Below the pieces are notes generated by a model. That model was not told the DNA's origin. It saw only the letters and a program-made list of their open reading frames with translations, and did not search any database. Both the position numbers and the translations under genes were made by a program. Shown one piece after another: positions 45,886 to 54,520 of a DNA stretch of 64,000 nt; the stretch's first letter is position 1; each line of letters opens with the position of its first letter. The stretch comes from Rhodoferax sp. AJA081-3 (lineage in GTDB: Bacteria; Pseudomonadota; Gammaproteobacteria; Burkholderiales; Burkholderiaceae_C), in the NCBI RefSeq assembly GCF_017798165.1, contig NZ_CP059068.1, positions 3,534,001 through 3,598,000 on the forward strand, written 5' to 3'.

Positions 45886-46606
45886 AATCACGGGCCTGCG
45901 CAAGTCGTATGGCGCCAACGAAGTGCTCAAGGGCATAGACCTGCAGGTGCAACCGGGTGAGGTGATTGCCATCATCGGCAAAAGTGGCTCGGGCAAAAGC
46001 ACGCTCTTACGCTGTATCAACGGGCTGGAAGAATTCCAGAGCGGCAGCCTCACCGTGGACGGCAAACCCCTGCTGTACAAGAACGCCGCCGCCATGCGTG
46101 AACTGCGCCAGCACGTGGGCATGGTGTTCCAGAGCTTCAATTTGTTCCCCCACCTCACGGTGGGAAAGAACATCATGCTGGCACCGGGTTTGGTCAAGAA
46201 GAAAGACGCAGCCGCCAACGAAGCCATGGCGCGCAAGCTGCTGGAGCGTGTGGGCTTGGCAGAAAAGTTTGACGCCTTTGGCGAACAGCTGTCCGGCGGG
46301 CAGCAGCAGCGCGTGGCCATTGCCCGTGCGCTGGCCATGGAGCCCGCGGTATTGTTGTGCGACGAAATCACCAGCGCGCTGGACCCGGAGCTGGTGGGTG
46401 AGGTGTTACGCGTGGTGGAGACCCTGGCCGACGAGGGCATGACCCTGCTGATGGTCACGCACGAAATGAACTTTGCCCGCAAGGTGGCTGACCGTGTCAT
46501 CTTTATGCACCAGGGTCTGGTGCATGAGATGGGTGCACCTGCGGAGTTGTTTGCCAATCCGCAGACGGCAGAGCTAAAGCAGTTCCTGAGTTCGCTGCAC
46601 GACTGA
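45872..46606 (+). CDS. Polar amino-acid ABC transporter ATPase
   Basis: A 244-residue ATPase of the GlnQ type: Walker A GKSGSGKST, signature [18 protein letters not shown], and LLCDEITSALD as the Walker B region. In the latter Ile replaces the more usual Pro after DE. It lacks the HisP-type insert, so it differs from the ATPase at 39929. Completes the GntR-linked importer. Confidence 0.92.
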   Translation: MSIVEITGLRKSYGANEVLKGIDLQVQPGEVIAIIGKSGSGKSTLLRCINGLEEFQSGSLTVDGKPLLYKNAAAMRELRQHVGMVFQSFNLFPHLTVGKNIMLAPGLVKKKDAAANEAMARKLLERVGLAEKFDAFGEQLSGGQQQRVAIARALAMEPAVLLCDEITSALDPELVGEVLRVVETLADEGMTLLMVTHEMNFARKVADRVIFMHQGLVHEMGAPAELFANPQTAELKQFLSSLHD

Positions 46607-46632
46607 CGGTATCGCGGGCTGCGTGCAGGCGT

Positions 46633-47379
46633 TCAGCGCCACTTGGCCTCTATGCGTGCGTACTCCCCTGATTTGCGAACCTTGGCCAGACCCTGGTCAA
46701 AGAGCGAAACCATGCGGTCAATGTCGGGATACTTGGGTGAGAAAGACAGGTACAGCTGCGGTGCCACCAACACACCGTGCAGCGCAAAACCTTTCCCCAG
46801 GTCCGGGTGCGATTTGGCGATGGCGTTGGCCACCCGGTCAAACACCAGCGCATAGTCCACACGGCCGGCCACCAGCTTGCGCAGCGACGACAAATCAGAC
46901 GGCGCCTCGTCGCGCAGCATGGTGGGGTCACCATCAAAGGCGGCACCGTAGTCGTAACCGTGGGTGGTGCCAATGCGTTTGCCACGCAGGCCTTCCAAGC
47001 CCAGGGGTTTGGGTACTACACCCGGTGTAACCCGGCCATAAATTCCTATACGCGCCTGGAACAGGGCTTGCTGGTGCCAGCGGTAGCGGGATTCTTGCAC
47101 CGGGTCGCGCAGGGTATTGAAGCAACCGGCCAGGTCACCCCGGTCCACCTCTTTCATGCACCGTGCGTAGGGCAGGGGCACCAGTTCTACCTCTACACCA
47201 GCGGCGGCCCATGCGGCACGCACCAGATCAACGGCAAACCCCTGAGGCTTGCCTTTCACGGACGAGGAATAAGGGCTCCAGTCGTCTTCTGCGCCAATGC
47301 GAATACGTTCACTTGCCATGGCGTGTGCACCACACACGAAGAACAGGCATAACAAGCCGCGCACCACGTGAGACTCCAT
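46633..47379 (-). CDS. Orphan periplasmic binding protein (family 3)
   Basis: About 248 residues from the ATG at 47379; the open frame reaches 47640, but that part overlaps holA. A signal peptide (LLCLFFVCGAHAMA) is followed by RIRIGAEDDWSPYSS. The PQGFAVDLVRAAWAAAGVEVELVPLPYARCMKEVDRGDLAGCFN pattern is typical of stand-alone binding-like proteins without their own permease. It converges on the ABC operon and lies next to holA. It might donate to either importer or act in sensing; unknown. Confidence 0.8.
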   Translation of the reverse strand: MESHVVRGLLCLFFVCGAHAMASERIRIGAEDDWSPYSSSVKGKPQGFAVDLVRAAWAAAGVEVELVPLPYARCMKEVDRGDLAGCFNTLRDPVQESRYRWHQQALFQARIGIYGRVTPGVVPKPLGLEGLRGKRIGTTHGYDYGAAFDGDPTMLRDEAPSDLSSLRKLVAGRVDYALVFDRVANAIAKSHPDLGKGFALHGVLVAPQLYLSFSPKYPDIDRMVSLFDQGLAKVRKSGEYARIEAKWR

Positions 47380-47466
47380 ATCGTTCACTATCCCCGGAAA
47401 AAGTGGTGTTGACAGTACCACAGCCCATGGCACAACAGCCAAAGACCGGCACGCTAAACTGCCACC

Positions 47467-48558
47467 ATGCAACTCGCCGCCAACCAACTCAGCAACCATT
47501 TGCAGCGTGGACTCAAAAGCCTGTACACCGTGCACGGCGACGAGCCACTGTTGCAACAAGAAGCGCTGGACGCGATCCGCGCCGTGGCGCGCCAACAGGG
47601 CTTTACCGAGCGCACCTCCCACACAGTGGCGGGCGCCCACTTTGACTGGAGCGAGGTGCTGGCAGCCGGTGGATCACTGAGCCTGTTTGCCGACAAGCAA
47701 ATTGTGGAGATCCGCATCCCTTCGGGCAAACCCGGTAAGGATGGCAGCGTGGCCTTGCAGCAACTGGCCGAGATGTCGCAGGGCAATGACTCCACACTGA
47801 CCATCGTTTTGCTGCCCAAGCTGGACAAGATGACCAAGTCCGGCGCGTGGTTTGCAGCATTGGAGAGTTTTGGCATCACCCTGCAGGTGGAGCCGGTGGA
47901 GCGCGCGGCGTTGCCGCAGTGGATTGCGCAACGCCTGTCCACCCAGGGTCAGCGTGTCGCGGCGGGAGAAGAAGGCCAGCGCACGCTGCAGTTTTTTGCC
48001 GACCGGGTCGAGGGCAATTTGCTGGCGGCACACCAGGAGATTCAGAAACTAAGCCTGTTGTTTCCGGCAGACGGCCCCGGCGGCGGCGTACTCAGCTTTG
48101 AGCAGGTGGAAAGCGCCGTGATGAATGTGGCGCGGTACGACGTCTTCAAGCTCAGCGAGGCTGTGTTGGGCGGCCAGGCACTGCGTGTGCAGCGCATGTT
48201 GGACGGCTTGCAGGCTGAGGGCGAGGCCGAGGTGCTGGTGCACTACACCTTGAGCGAAGACATACGCGCGCTCAAGCGCGTCAAGGACGCGATGGGCCAG
48301 GGCCGCCCGCTGCCGATGGCCCTGCGAGAGCAGCGGGTTTGGGGTGCCAAGGAGCGGTTGTTTGAACGGGTGTTGCCGCGTTTGAGCGAAACCGCGCTGG
48401 CGCAGCTGCTGCAAAGCGCCCATGTGGTGGATGGCATTGTCAAAGGCCTGAAGCAGCCGGACTGGCCTACGTCCGGCTGGCAGGCACTGCACCGCCTGGC
48501 ACTGCAATTGTGTGGCTTGTGCGCGGCACCGGCTGCGCCGACCCGTCCAACCCGGTAG
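47467..48558 (+). CDS. holA: DNA polymerase III delta subunit HolA
   Basis: Clamp-loader subunit that opens the beta clamp. It has 363 residues beginning MQLAANQLSNHLQRGLKSLYTVHGDEPLLQQEAL, the standard N-terminal motif. The middle has EGNLLAAHQEIQKLSLL and a helical C-terminus. In Burkholderiales it normally sits directly after lptE; here about 19.8 kb of accessory genes intervene. No ribosome-site anomaly was noticed. Confidence 0.93.
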   Translation: MQLAANQLSNHLQRGLKSLYTVHGDEPLLQQEALDAIRAVARQQGFTERTSHTVAGAHFDWSEVLAAGGSLSLFADKQIVEIRIPSGKPGKDGSVALQQLAEMSQGNDSTLTIVLLPKLDKMTKSGAWFAALESFGITLQVEPVERAALPQWIAQRLSTQGQRVAAGEEGQRTLQFFADRVEGNLLAAHQEIQKLSLLFPADGPGGGVLSFEQVESAVMNVARYDVFKLSEAVLGGQALRVQRMLDGLQAEGEAEVLVHYTLSEDIRALKRVKDAMGQGRPLPMALREQRVWGAKERLFERVLPRLSETALAQLLQSAHVVDGIVKGLKQPDWPTSGWQALHRLALQLCGLCAAPAAPTRPTR

Positions 48559-48636
48559 TTGGCAGGGCCATGTTTTTTTACTGGCCCCTGCGCCATACCC
48601 GTTGTACATTTGGCTTTTAGGCTACCGAGGCGCGTT

Positions 48637-49335
48637 ATGGACAACAAAAATTGGCAAGAATCGACGGTGGTGTACGGGACAGAAGACATTCTGACCAGCC
48701 TGTGTAACTCGGTCACCCGTGTGCTGACCGTGGCCACCACCTCCGAGATCCATTACTCTGGCATGGTGCAGCGCATCACCAAGACCTGCCTCAAGCCCGA
48801 CATCGGTTGTTTTGTTCTCTTTGACGGCGGTTTCTCCGGCCTGGTGGTGCTCAATTTTTCGGCCGCAACGGCCATGGAGTTGTACGAGAGTTACATGCTC
48901 AACATGGGCATGCCCAAGAGTGAATTGGCCAGCGCCCACACGTCGGACGAGGTGGGCAACATCATGGGTGAACTGATGAACCAGATCGTGGGTGATTTCA
49001 CCGGCAAGGTGCGCCGCGAACTGCAAACCAATATCACGCAGAACCAGCCCAAGATGCTGGTGTTGAACAAACAGGTGGTGCTCAGTGTAGACACCCAGCT
49101 GGACAAACCTGAGTCGCGCCGCGTGACCTTCTACACGGGCAAAAACAATATCTTTTATCTGGAGCTGGCGATAGACCGCACCGAATTCATCAAACTGCAC
49201 GACTTCGAAGTCGCCGAGACTATCAATCCAGACGAGGTGTTGGCCCAGGCGAAAGCGGCAGGACCTGCTGGCCCGGCCGCAGCACCCGAGGCCAACACGG
49301 ACCAGGACGAACTGCTGAAGTCACTGGGCATGTAG
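48637..49335 (+). CDS. DUF3334 family protein
   Basis: A 232-residue protein from the ATG at 48637. The segments KPDIGCFVLFDGGFSGLVVLNF, HTSDEVGNIMGELMNQIVGDF and ESRRVTFYTGKNNIFYLEL match my memory of DUF3334, a family with a CheC/CheX-like fold suggestion (GELMNQIVGDF helix). The C-terminal ~45 residues form an Ala/Pro-rich tail ending DELLKSLGM. No chemotaxis genes are adjacent, so the role is open. A tiny gene follows 30 bases later. Confidence 0.75.
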   Translation: MDNKNWQESTVVYGTEDILTSLCNSVTRVLTVATTSEIHYSGMVQRITKTCLKPDIGCFVLFDGGFSGLVVLNFSAATAMELYESYMLNMGMPKSELASAHTSDEVGNIMGELMNQIVGDFTGKVRRELQTNITQNQPKMLVLNKQVVLSVDTQLDKPESRRVTFYTGKNNIFYLELAIDRTEFIKLHDFEVAETINPDEVLAQAKAAGPAGPAAAPEANTDQDELLKSLGM

Positions 49336-49365
49336 ACACCAACAATTAGCCAGGGGGATGGGACC

Positions 49366-49596
49366 ATGGATCAAGAACCACAGCCGTTGAAACCCCTGCC
49401 CCCGGACCTTGCCTGCCTGGTCCAGCGCTTGGTCGATCTGCGCAACGCGCTCGAAGAAACCGTACTTGCCCTGAGTGACTACCAATGCACCCTGGATTCC
49501 GAAGACACCCGAGCTGCGGGCTTGCAGGTTGTGCAAGCTATTGAACGGGCCAAGGCGCGGGACTACAGTGCGGGTGCTGGCCCCCACCAGACCTGA
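49366..49596 (+). CDS. Hypothetical small acidic protein
   Basis: A 76-residue open frame with coding-like composition, 30 bases downstream of the DUF3334 gene on the same strand. AGGGGG lies 10 bases upstream of the ATG. The sequence is mostly helical (LACLVQRLVDLRNALEETVLAL), with no recognised motif. Probably co-transcribed with the upstream gene. Not identified. Confidence 0.5.
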   Translation: MDQEPQPLKPLPPDLACLVQRLVDLRNALEETVLALSDYQCTLDSEDTRAAGLQVVQAIERAKARDYSAGAGPHQT

Positions 49597-49741
49597 ATGA
49601 TCCGAATGGACTATTGAAGGGCCTGACCAATCCCTGTAAAAACCGACAGCGGCTCTCGATCGCGTTTTGCGATGCGGTCGGGGCGCAGGCGCAGAAGAAA
49701 ACTTTTGCGTCTTCTTTGTTGTCAACTTTCAGGGAGTTTTT

Positions 49742-50380
49742 ATGAAGATCACACAACTCGTGGCGGCTGCGGCCATCACACTTTTGTCCGCTACATCCGG
49801 TCACGCCAGTACAGCGGCCAGCGGCAAGATCATTTCGGGCACAACGTTTGCCACCAACAATGCGTTCCAATTTATGAACGACTCGACAGCGGGTGAGTAC
49901 ATCACCTCGCTGACATGGAACCTGACACCCATCGGCGGCTTCTTTGACACCACCAATGCAGGCCCCGGCGCTTCCAGTTCGGGCCTGCAACAAGGTGCCG
50001 CCAGCGACGACGTGGGTGCCATGTTCCCCACCAATGCATTCCAGGATGGTTTGCAGTCCTTGACGATCCTGTTTGGCGCGAATTCCTTTTCATCCGGCGA
50101 GCGGTTCATCTTTGGCGTGGATACCGATTTCTTTAGCTGCATCGATTGCACGGGCATCAACGGCAATGGTTTTGTCGGTGCTACCGTTTCGGCAGTCTTC
50201 TCCAATGGCGAAACCCGGTATGGCACGTATACCTTGACCAATGAGGCCGGCTTCGGATCCAAGGTTGGTATCACGTCGGTGTCTCCAGTGCCCGAACCCG
50301 AAACCTACGCCATGATGCTGGCCGGTCTGGGTTTGATTGGCGCCATCGCCCGCCGCCGTAAACAAAAGCAAAACGCTTAA
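49742..50380 (+). CDS. PEP-CTERM sorting-domain protein
   Basis: A 212-residue exported protein from the ATG at 49742, with AGGGAG 6 bases upstream. The signal peptide ends SGHAS. The mature part is Gly/Ser/Thr/Asn-rich, with two Cys in FSCIDCTGING. The C-terminus has the sorting signal: VPEPETYAMMLAGLGLIG, then ARRRK. Such proteins are cut by an exosortase at the cell surface in exopolysaccharide-producing bacteria. A terminator follows. A sigma-54 two-component system lies next to it on the opposite strand. Confidence 0.85.
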   Translation: MKITQLVAAAAITLLSATSGHASTAASGKIISGTTFATNNAFQFMNDSTAGEYITSLTWNLTPIGGFFDTTNAGPGASSSGLQQGAASDDVGAMFPTNAFQDGLQSLTILFGANSFSSGERFIFGVDTDFFSCIDCTGINGNGFVGATVSAVFSNGETRYGTYTLTNEAGFGSKVGITSVSPVPEPETYAMMLAGLGLIGAIARRRKQKQNA

Positions 50381-50405
50381 TCTGCGCGCTGCTTAGCAGG
50401 CACTT

Positions 50406-50432
50406 AAACGGGGGCTTTGGCCCCGTTTTTTA
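50406..50432 (+). terminator. Rho-independent terminator after the PEP-CTERM gene
   Basis: Stem AAACGGGG/CCCCGTTT (50406-50413, 50421-50428) followed by TTT. It also lies just beyond the 3' end of the convergent response-regulator gene. Confidence 0.82.
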
Positions 50433-50439
50433 TGGTGAT

Positions 50440-51849
50440 TCAACGCAAGCCCAGTCGCGTCAGCTTCTTGATCAGCCCCACCCGCGAGATGCCCAGGCGC
50501 CGCGCCGCCTCCGACTGGTTGCCACCCGCAGCAAGCATGGTGTCACGCACCAGGCGCAGTTCCAGTTCCAATAGTGCGGCATCCAACGGACCGGCGCCCT
50601 CGCCATGGGCGGGGAACTCGGTGCGCGGTGCGGCATCACCCATGTCCCCGCTGGCCAGACGCAGCAGTTCGGCATCCACCGCACGCTGGTCCGGCAGCAG
50701 CAGCGCACCCGCGGATTCCACCACCGCCTTCAGCTCGCGCACATTGCCCGGCCAGTCGCGCGCCATCAACCAGGCAAGGGCTCCGGCCGACAACGCGGCG
50801 CGTGGCGCCACACGGTGCAGAAAACGCGTGGCCAGTAGCGGGATGTCGGCGGGGCGCTCGGCCATCGCCGGGGTGCGCAGCACCACACCCTTGAGCCGGT
50901 AAAACAAATCCTCGCGGAATGTGCCCTCGCGCACCATGGCCTCCAGGTCGCGGTGGGTGGCGGCCACCACGCGGGTGTCGGCATGTTTTTGCACGCGGCC
51001 ACCCACCGGCACAAAAGCGCCCTCCTGTAGAAAACGCAGCAGCTTGACCTGCATGGGTGGCGGCATTTCGCCGACCTCGTCCAGAAACAAAGTTCCGCCG
51101 TGTGCGGCCTCGACCAGGCCCGGCTGGTCGCGGTAAGCGCCGGTGAAGCTGCCCTTCATGTGGCCAAAGAGTTCGCTCTCCAGCAGCTCGGCCGATAAGG
51201 CGCCGCAGTGGATGGCCACAAACGGTCCGGTGCGGCGCGCGCTGCAGGCGTGCAAGGCGCGGGCGACCAGCTCCTTGCCTGTGCCGGTTGGCCCCAGCAC
51301 CAGCACGCTGACCGTGGTTTGTGCCACGCGGCGCACCAGTGCGCGCAATTGCACGGTGGCCGGCGCCTGGCCAACCATGCCCAGGTCGTCCACCGCCTGA
51401 TCAGCACGCAGCGAGTTCAGCTCCGCATCCAGCCGCGCCTTGCGCAGGCCACGGGCGACGACAAAACGCAGCATGTCGGGGTCTATCGGCTTGGTCAGAA
51501 AGTCCCAGGCGCCGAGTTCGGTGGCACGCAGCGCCAGTGTGTGGTCGCCATGGCCGGTCAGCACCACGACCGGCACACGTGCGAACCGGGGGATCAGCTC
51601 CAGGCCGATCTCGGGGTCCATGTGCGGTGGCATGGCCAGGTCCAGCAGCACCAGCTCGGGTTGCTGTTGGGCAAACGCGGCCAGCGCCTGCGCGCCATCA
51701 CCGGCCAGCGTGACGGTGTGGCCGAGGCCGCGCAGGAAGTTGCCGCCCAGGCGCTGGAAGGCGACCTCGTCGTCGACCAGCAGCACGTGGCCCATCTCGG
51801 GCTCGGTTGCAGCGGCGGTCTCGGTGTTGTCGGTTGGCAGGGTGGTCAT
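50440..51849 (-). CDS. Sigma-54-dependent response regulator (NtrC family)
   Basis: A 469-residue regulator. The receiver domain (about 20-135) has phospho-acceptor Asp in ELVLLDLAMPP. The AAA+ domain (about 155-390) has Walker A GPTGTGKELVARAL, the sigma-54 contact loop as GSFTGA (common form GAFTGA), and GGTLFLDEVGEM. A C-terminal Fis-type helix-turn-helix (NQSEAARRLGISRVGLIKKL) ends the protein. Its start overlaps the kinase stop (ATGA), so they form one two-component operon. The architecture resembles PrsR, the regulator linked to PEP-CTERM systems, and a PEP-CTERM gene is adjacent; this link is inference. Confidence 0.9.
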   Translation of the reverse strand: MTTLPTDNTETAAATEPEMGHVLLVDDEVAFQRLGGNFLRGLGHTVTLAGDGAQALAAFAQQQPELVLLDLAMPPHMDPEIGLELIPRFARVPVVVLTGHGDHTLALRATELGAWDFLTKPIDPDMLRFVVARGLRKARLDAELNSLRADQAVDDLGMVGQAPATVQLRALVRRVAQTTVSVLVLGPTGTGKELVARALHACSARRTGPFVAIHCGALSAELLESELFGHMKGSFTGAYRDQPGLVEAAHGGTLFLDEVGEMPPPMQVKLLRFLQEGAFVPVGGRVQKHADTRVVAATHRDLEAMVREGTFREDLFYRLKGVVLRTPAMAERPADIPLLATRFLHRVAPRAALSAGALAWLMARDWPGNVRELKAVVESAGALLLPDQRAVDAELLRLASGDMGDAAPRTEFPAHGEGAGPLDAALLELELRLVRDTMLAAGGNQSEAARRLGISRVGLIKKLTRLGLR

Positions 51850-53669
51850 GGTGGGGTGGTGATGGTTGTCGTCAGCGGAAACCGCAGCGTGAAACAGGTG
51901 CGCCAGGGCGCGCGTTCGGTTAGTGCCACCGAGCCGCCATGCGCCGCCATGATGCGCGCCACGATGGCCAGGCCCAGACCGGTGCCGCCGGGGCTGCGCG
52001 ACGCAAAGGGTTCAAACAGGCGGCTGCGGATTTCTTCCGGCACACCGGGGCCGTTGTCGCAGATGTGCAGAAGCACTTCGGTGTCGGTTGTCTCGGCATC
52101 GATGTGCATGGGGCTGTGGGTGGATGCGATGGCAATACGCGCGTTCTCAAACAGGTTGGTCAACACCTGGTCCACACGCCGCGGGTCGGCGTCCAGCAGT
52201 AGGGGCTGGTCCAGCCCGGTGCCCAGGCTCACATCGGGTAGGCGCAAGGCAGCCGCGCGCACCTGGGCGGCCAGGTCCATGCGAATGGTGCTCAGCTTCC
52301 ACGGCTTGGCGTAGTCCAGCAAGTCGCGTGTCAGATTGGCGATGCGCCCCACCTGGTCTGCCACCTCGCGCCGCGTGTCGGTGGGTGCTGTAGCCACCGA
52401 CATGGAGATGATGTTCAGCGGGTTGCGGATGTCGTGGGCGACCGTGGCCGCCAGCGCGCCCAGCTCGGCCAGGCGCGCCTGCAACTGGCGCTCGCGTTCA
52501 CGGGTCGCGAACTGCTGGGCCTGGTCTACGCGTGCCGCGGCTTCTGCCACCACGGTGCCAAACAGTTCGGCCACATGGCGGGGCCCGGGTGGGGCGGCGT
52601 CCCAACCCATCAGCGTGGTGCTCCAGCCCCCGCTGCTGGTGTTGCAGACAAGTTGTGGTGTGCTGGTGGTGGTGTTCGATGTGTCGCCGATGTAGACGTC
52701 CACCTGCGTGCCGATGCGGTTGCTGAGCAAGGTTGCAGCCTGCTGGGCCAGCGCCTGCGGGGTCTCGGCCGACTGCAAGGCGGTGCGCCAGGCACCCAGG
52801 TCGGCAATCGACACCTCACCACCGGGGTACACCAGCCGCTCGGCAAAGCGCCGCACCGGACCGTTCAGCGCCAGCACGCTGGCCGCCACCGCCAGCCCGC
52901 CCAGCCAACGGGATTCAAATGGCAGCAGCAGGGGCGTCACCACCACCACCACCGCACCCAGGGCCAGCAGCAACGCCCAGACCAGCGCGCGGCGCGCCCA
53001 GGCGTTGGCCACAAACACGCCGTAGCGCAGGATGCCGTAGACCAGGATCAGCGAGTACAGCGGCAGCCCCAGCAGCGGAAACGGGTAGATGGGCAGGTCC
53101 AGCACAGCCATGCCATACCCGGCCAGGCAGACCATGCCCCACAGGCAGGACGCGGCGACGGCAGCGATCTGGCGAAACTTCTGTTGGTCTTGCGCGCGGT
53201 GCGCACGTAAAAGTGCTGTCAGCAACACGGCCACCCCGCCAATGCCCAGGATGACCCAGGCCATGCTGGCGACGAAACCCACAGTGTCGGCAATGGCGAT
53301 CCAGCCAATGTCGCGGTGCTGCACGATGTGGCCCGGCACCATGACCATGGCCGCGATGCTGGCGCCCGCGCCCAGCGCGTAGGCCGCAGCGACGCCCCAA
53401 CGGCCAATGTCCACACGGCAGAACACCGTGCAGAAGTGGAAAAACAGAACCGACGTAAAGGGCGCGGTGGACAGCAATAGCATCATCGTCTGTTCGGTCT
53501 GTGGCCCAAACCAGTTGGGCAGTTCGTTGCCGGTCATCCACAGCGAGATGCCAAAGAGAAAGGCGGCCAACAATCGCGCACCGGCCACGCGGTCCGCCCA
53601 GGCCAGCAGCACGGCGGCCAGAACCAGCGTTTCGAGCAAGGCGAACCCAAGGACGGCGTGGATCAGCAT
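51846..53669 (-). CDS. Membrane sensor histidine kinase with 7TM-type N-terminus
   Basis: A 607-residue kinase. The first ~260 residues contain seven to nine hydrophobic helices, like the 7TM N-terminal region of some histidine kinases. A GAF-like middle part (about 285-385) follows. The phospho-acceptor histidine is in ALAATVAHDIRNPLNIISM. The ATPase domain has N-box NLFENARIAI, DNGPGVPEE and GGTGLGLAIVARIMAAHGG. It pairs with the downstream sigma-54 regulator. The architecture recalls PrsK. Signal unknown. Confidence 0.88.
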   Translation of the reverse strand: MLIHAVLGFALLETLVLAAVLLAWADRVAGARLLAAFLFGISLWMTGNELPNWFGPQTEQTMMLLLSTAPFTSVLFFHFCTVFCRVDIGRWGVAAAYALGAGASIAAMVMVPGHIVQHRDIGWIAIADTVGFVASMAWVILGIGGVAVLLTALLRAHRAQDQQKFRQIAAVAASCLWGMVCLAGYGMAVLDLPIYPFPLLGLPLYSLILVYGILRYGVFVANAWARRALVWALLLALGAVVVVVTPLLLPFESRWLGGLAVAASVLALNGPVRRFAERLVYPGGEVSIADLGAWRTALQSAETPQALAQQAATLLSNRIGTQVDVYIGDTSNTTTSTPQLVCNTSSGGWSTTLMGWDAAPPGPRHVAELFGTVVAEAAARVDQAQQFATRERERQLQARLAELGALAATVAHDIRNPLNIISMSVATAPTDTRREVADQVGRIANLTRDLLDYAKPWKLSTIRMDLAAQVRAAALRLPDVSLGTGLDQPLLLDADPRRVDQVLTNLFENARIAIASTHSPMHIDAETTDTEVLLHICDNGPGVPEEIRSRLFEPFASRSPGGTGLGLAIVARIMAAHGGSVALTERAPWRTCFTLRFPLTTTITTPP

Positions 53670-53866
53670 GGAAGAACTGCGGTTAAGAGGGCGCGGGGCA
53701 TGTCGGGGGACCTGTTCCTGGAGTTAACGATGAGGGCTTTACGGACTGTAAACCAAGTATGCAGGTCGGTGAGCGATTTTCAATGAAATCAAGGACTTGC
53801 GAGCGGTGCCGGGGCTGGCCCGGTTCTCGCAATAAGGAGTACATAAGCAACTCCAGCGAGCCTTCC

Positions 53867-54520
53867 ATGTTTGCCTTGACCACCCTCCTGCCCAGCCGCC
53901 TGACCCCCAGCGCAGCGCAAGTGAACACCGCACTCGACCTGCCAGCCCTGGTCGGTGCCGCCGGCTGGTCGCGTCTGCCTGCGGCGGTGCAACGCCGCTT
54001 TGGCATCGCCCATGCCGACGTGACGTACGAGGGCCTCATGGACCTGCGCTGCTCGTCTATTGGCCACATCTACGCCGCACTGGCGCGCGTGCTGGGCGGC
54101 CCTCTGACCCACCTCAACACCAACGCCATGCCAACCACCGTACGCGTCAGCGACAACGGCCACGGCGGCGTGATATGGGAACGCTGCTTCCACACTGGCG
54201 CCCAGGGCCACGACCGCACCGTGCGTTCCACCAAGGAGCTCGGTGCCGACGGCGGTCTGCTGGAGCGCACCGACGGCGGCCTGAGCATGTCGTTGGATGT
54301 GTTTGAAGAAGCCGGCGCACTGGTCTTTCAAAGCCGCCGCTTCTGGCTGGTCTGGGGCCGTCTGCGCCTGCCCGTGCCGGCCCTGCTGACACCTGGCACC
54401 TGCCGCGTGGCGCACACCGACCTCGGTGAGGGCCTGTTCCGCTTCACCCTCTCCATGGTGCACCCGCTGTGGGGCGAAACCTTCCACCAAACCGGCGTCT
54501 TTGCCGACCCAACACCATGA
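53867..54520 (+). CDS. DUF4166 domain protein
   Basis: About 217 residues from the ATG at 53867. The core LPAAVQRRFGIAHADVTYEG, then VWGRLRLPVPALLTPG and FRFTLSMVHPLWGETFHQTGVF, fits DUF4166. An AAGGAG motif at about 53834 has no good start after it in frame, so the start may differ. Its stop overlaps the next start by four bases (ATGA). DUF4166 domains are often linked to SDR-type oxidoreductases, as here. Function unknown. Confidence 0.75.
   Translation: MFALTTLLPSRLTPSAAQVNTALDLPALVGAAGWSRLPAAVQRRFGIAHADVTYEGLMDLRCSSIGHIYAALARVLGGPLTHLNTNAMPTTVRVSDNGHGGVIWERCFHTGAQGHDRTVRSTKELGADGGLLERTDGGLSMSLDVFEEAGALVFQSRRFWLVWGRLRLPVPALLTPGTCRVAHTDLGEGLFRFTLSMVHPLWGETFHQTGVFADPTP

Noticed and set aside
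49600..49741. Sigma-54 promoter (GG-N10-GC type) before the PEP-CTERM gene
   Set aside because: I looked because of the adjacent sigma-54 regulator. No sequence came close to TGGCAC-N5-TTGC.
54469..54516. Longer start for the TIGR01777 fusion protein
   Set aside because: It would overlap the DUF4166 coding region by about 50 bases. The ATGA overlap at 54517 is the usual coupled arrangement.
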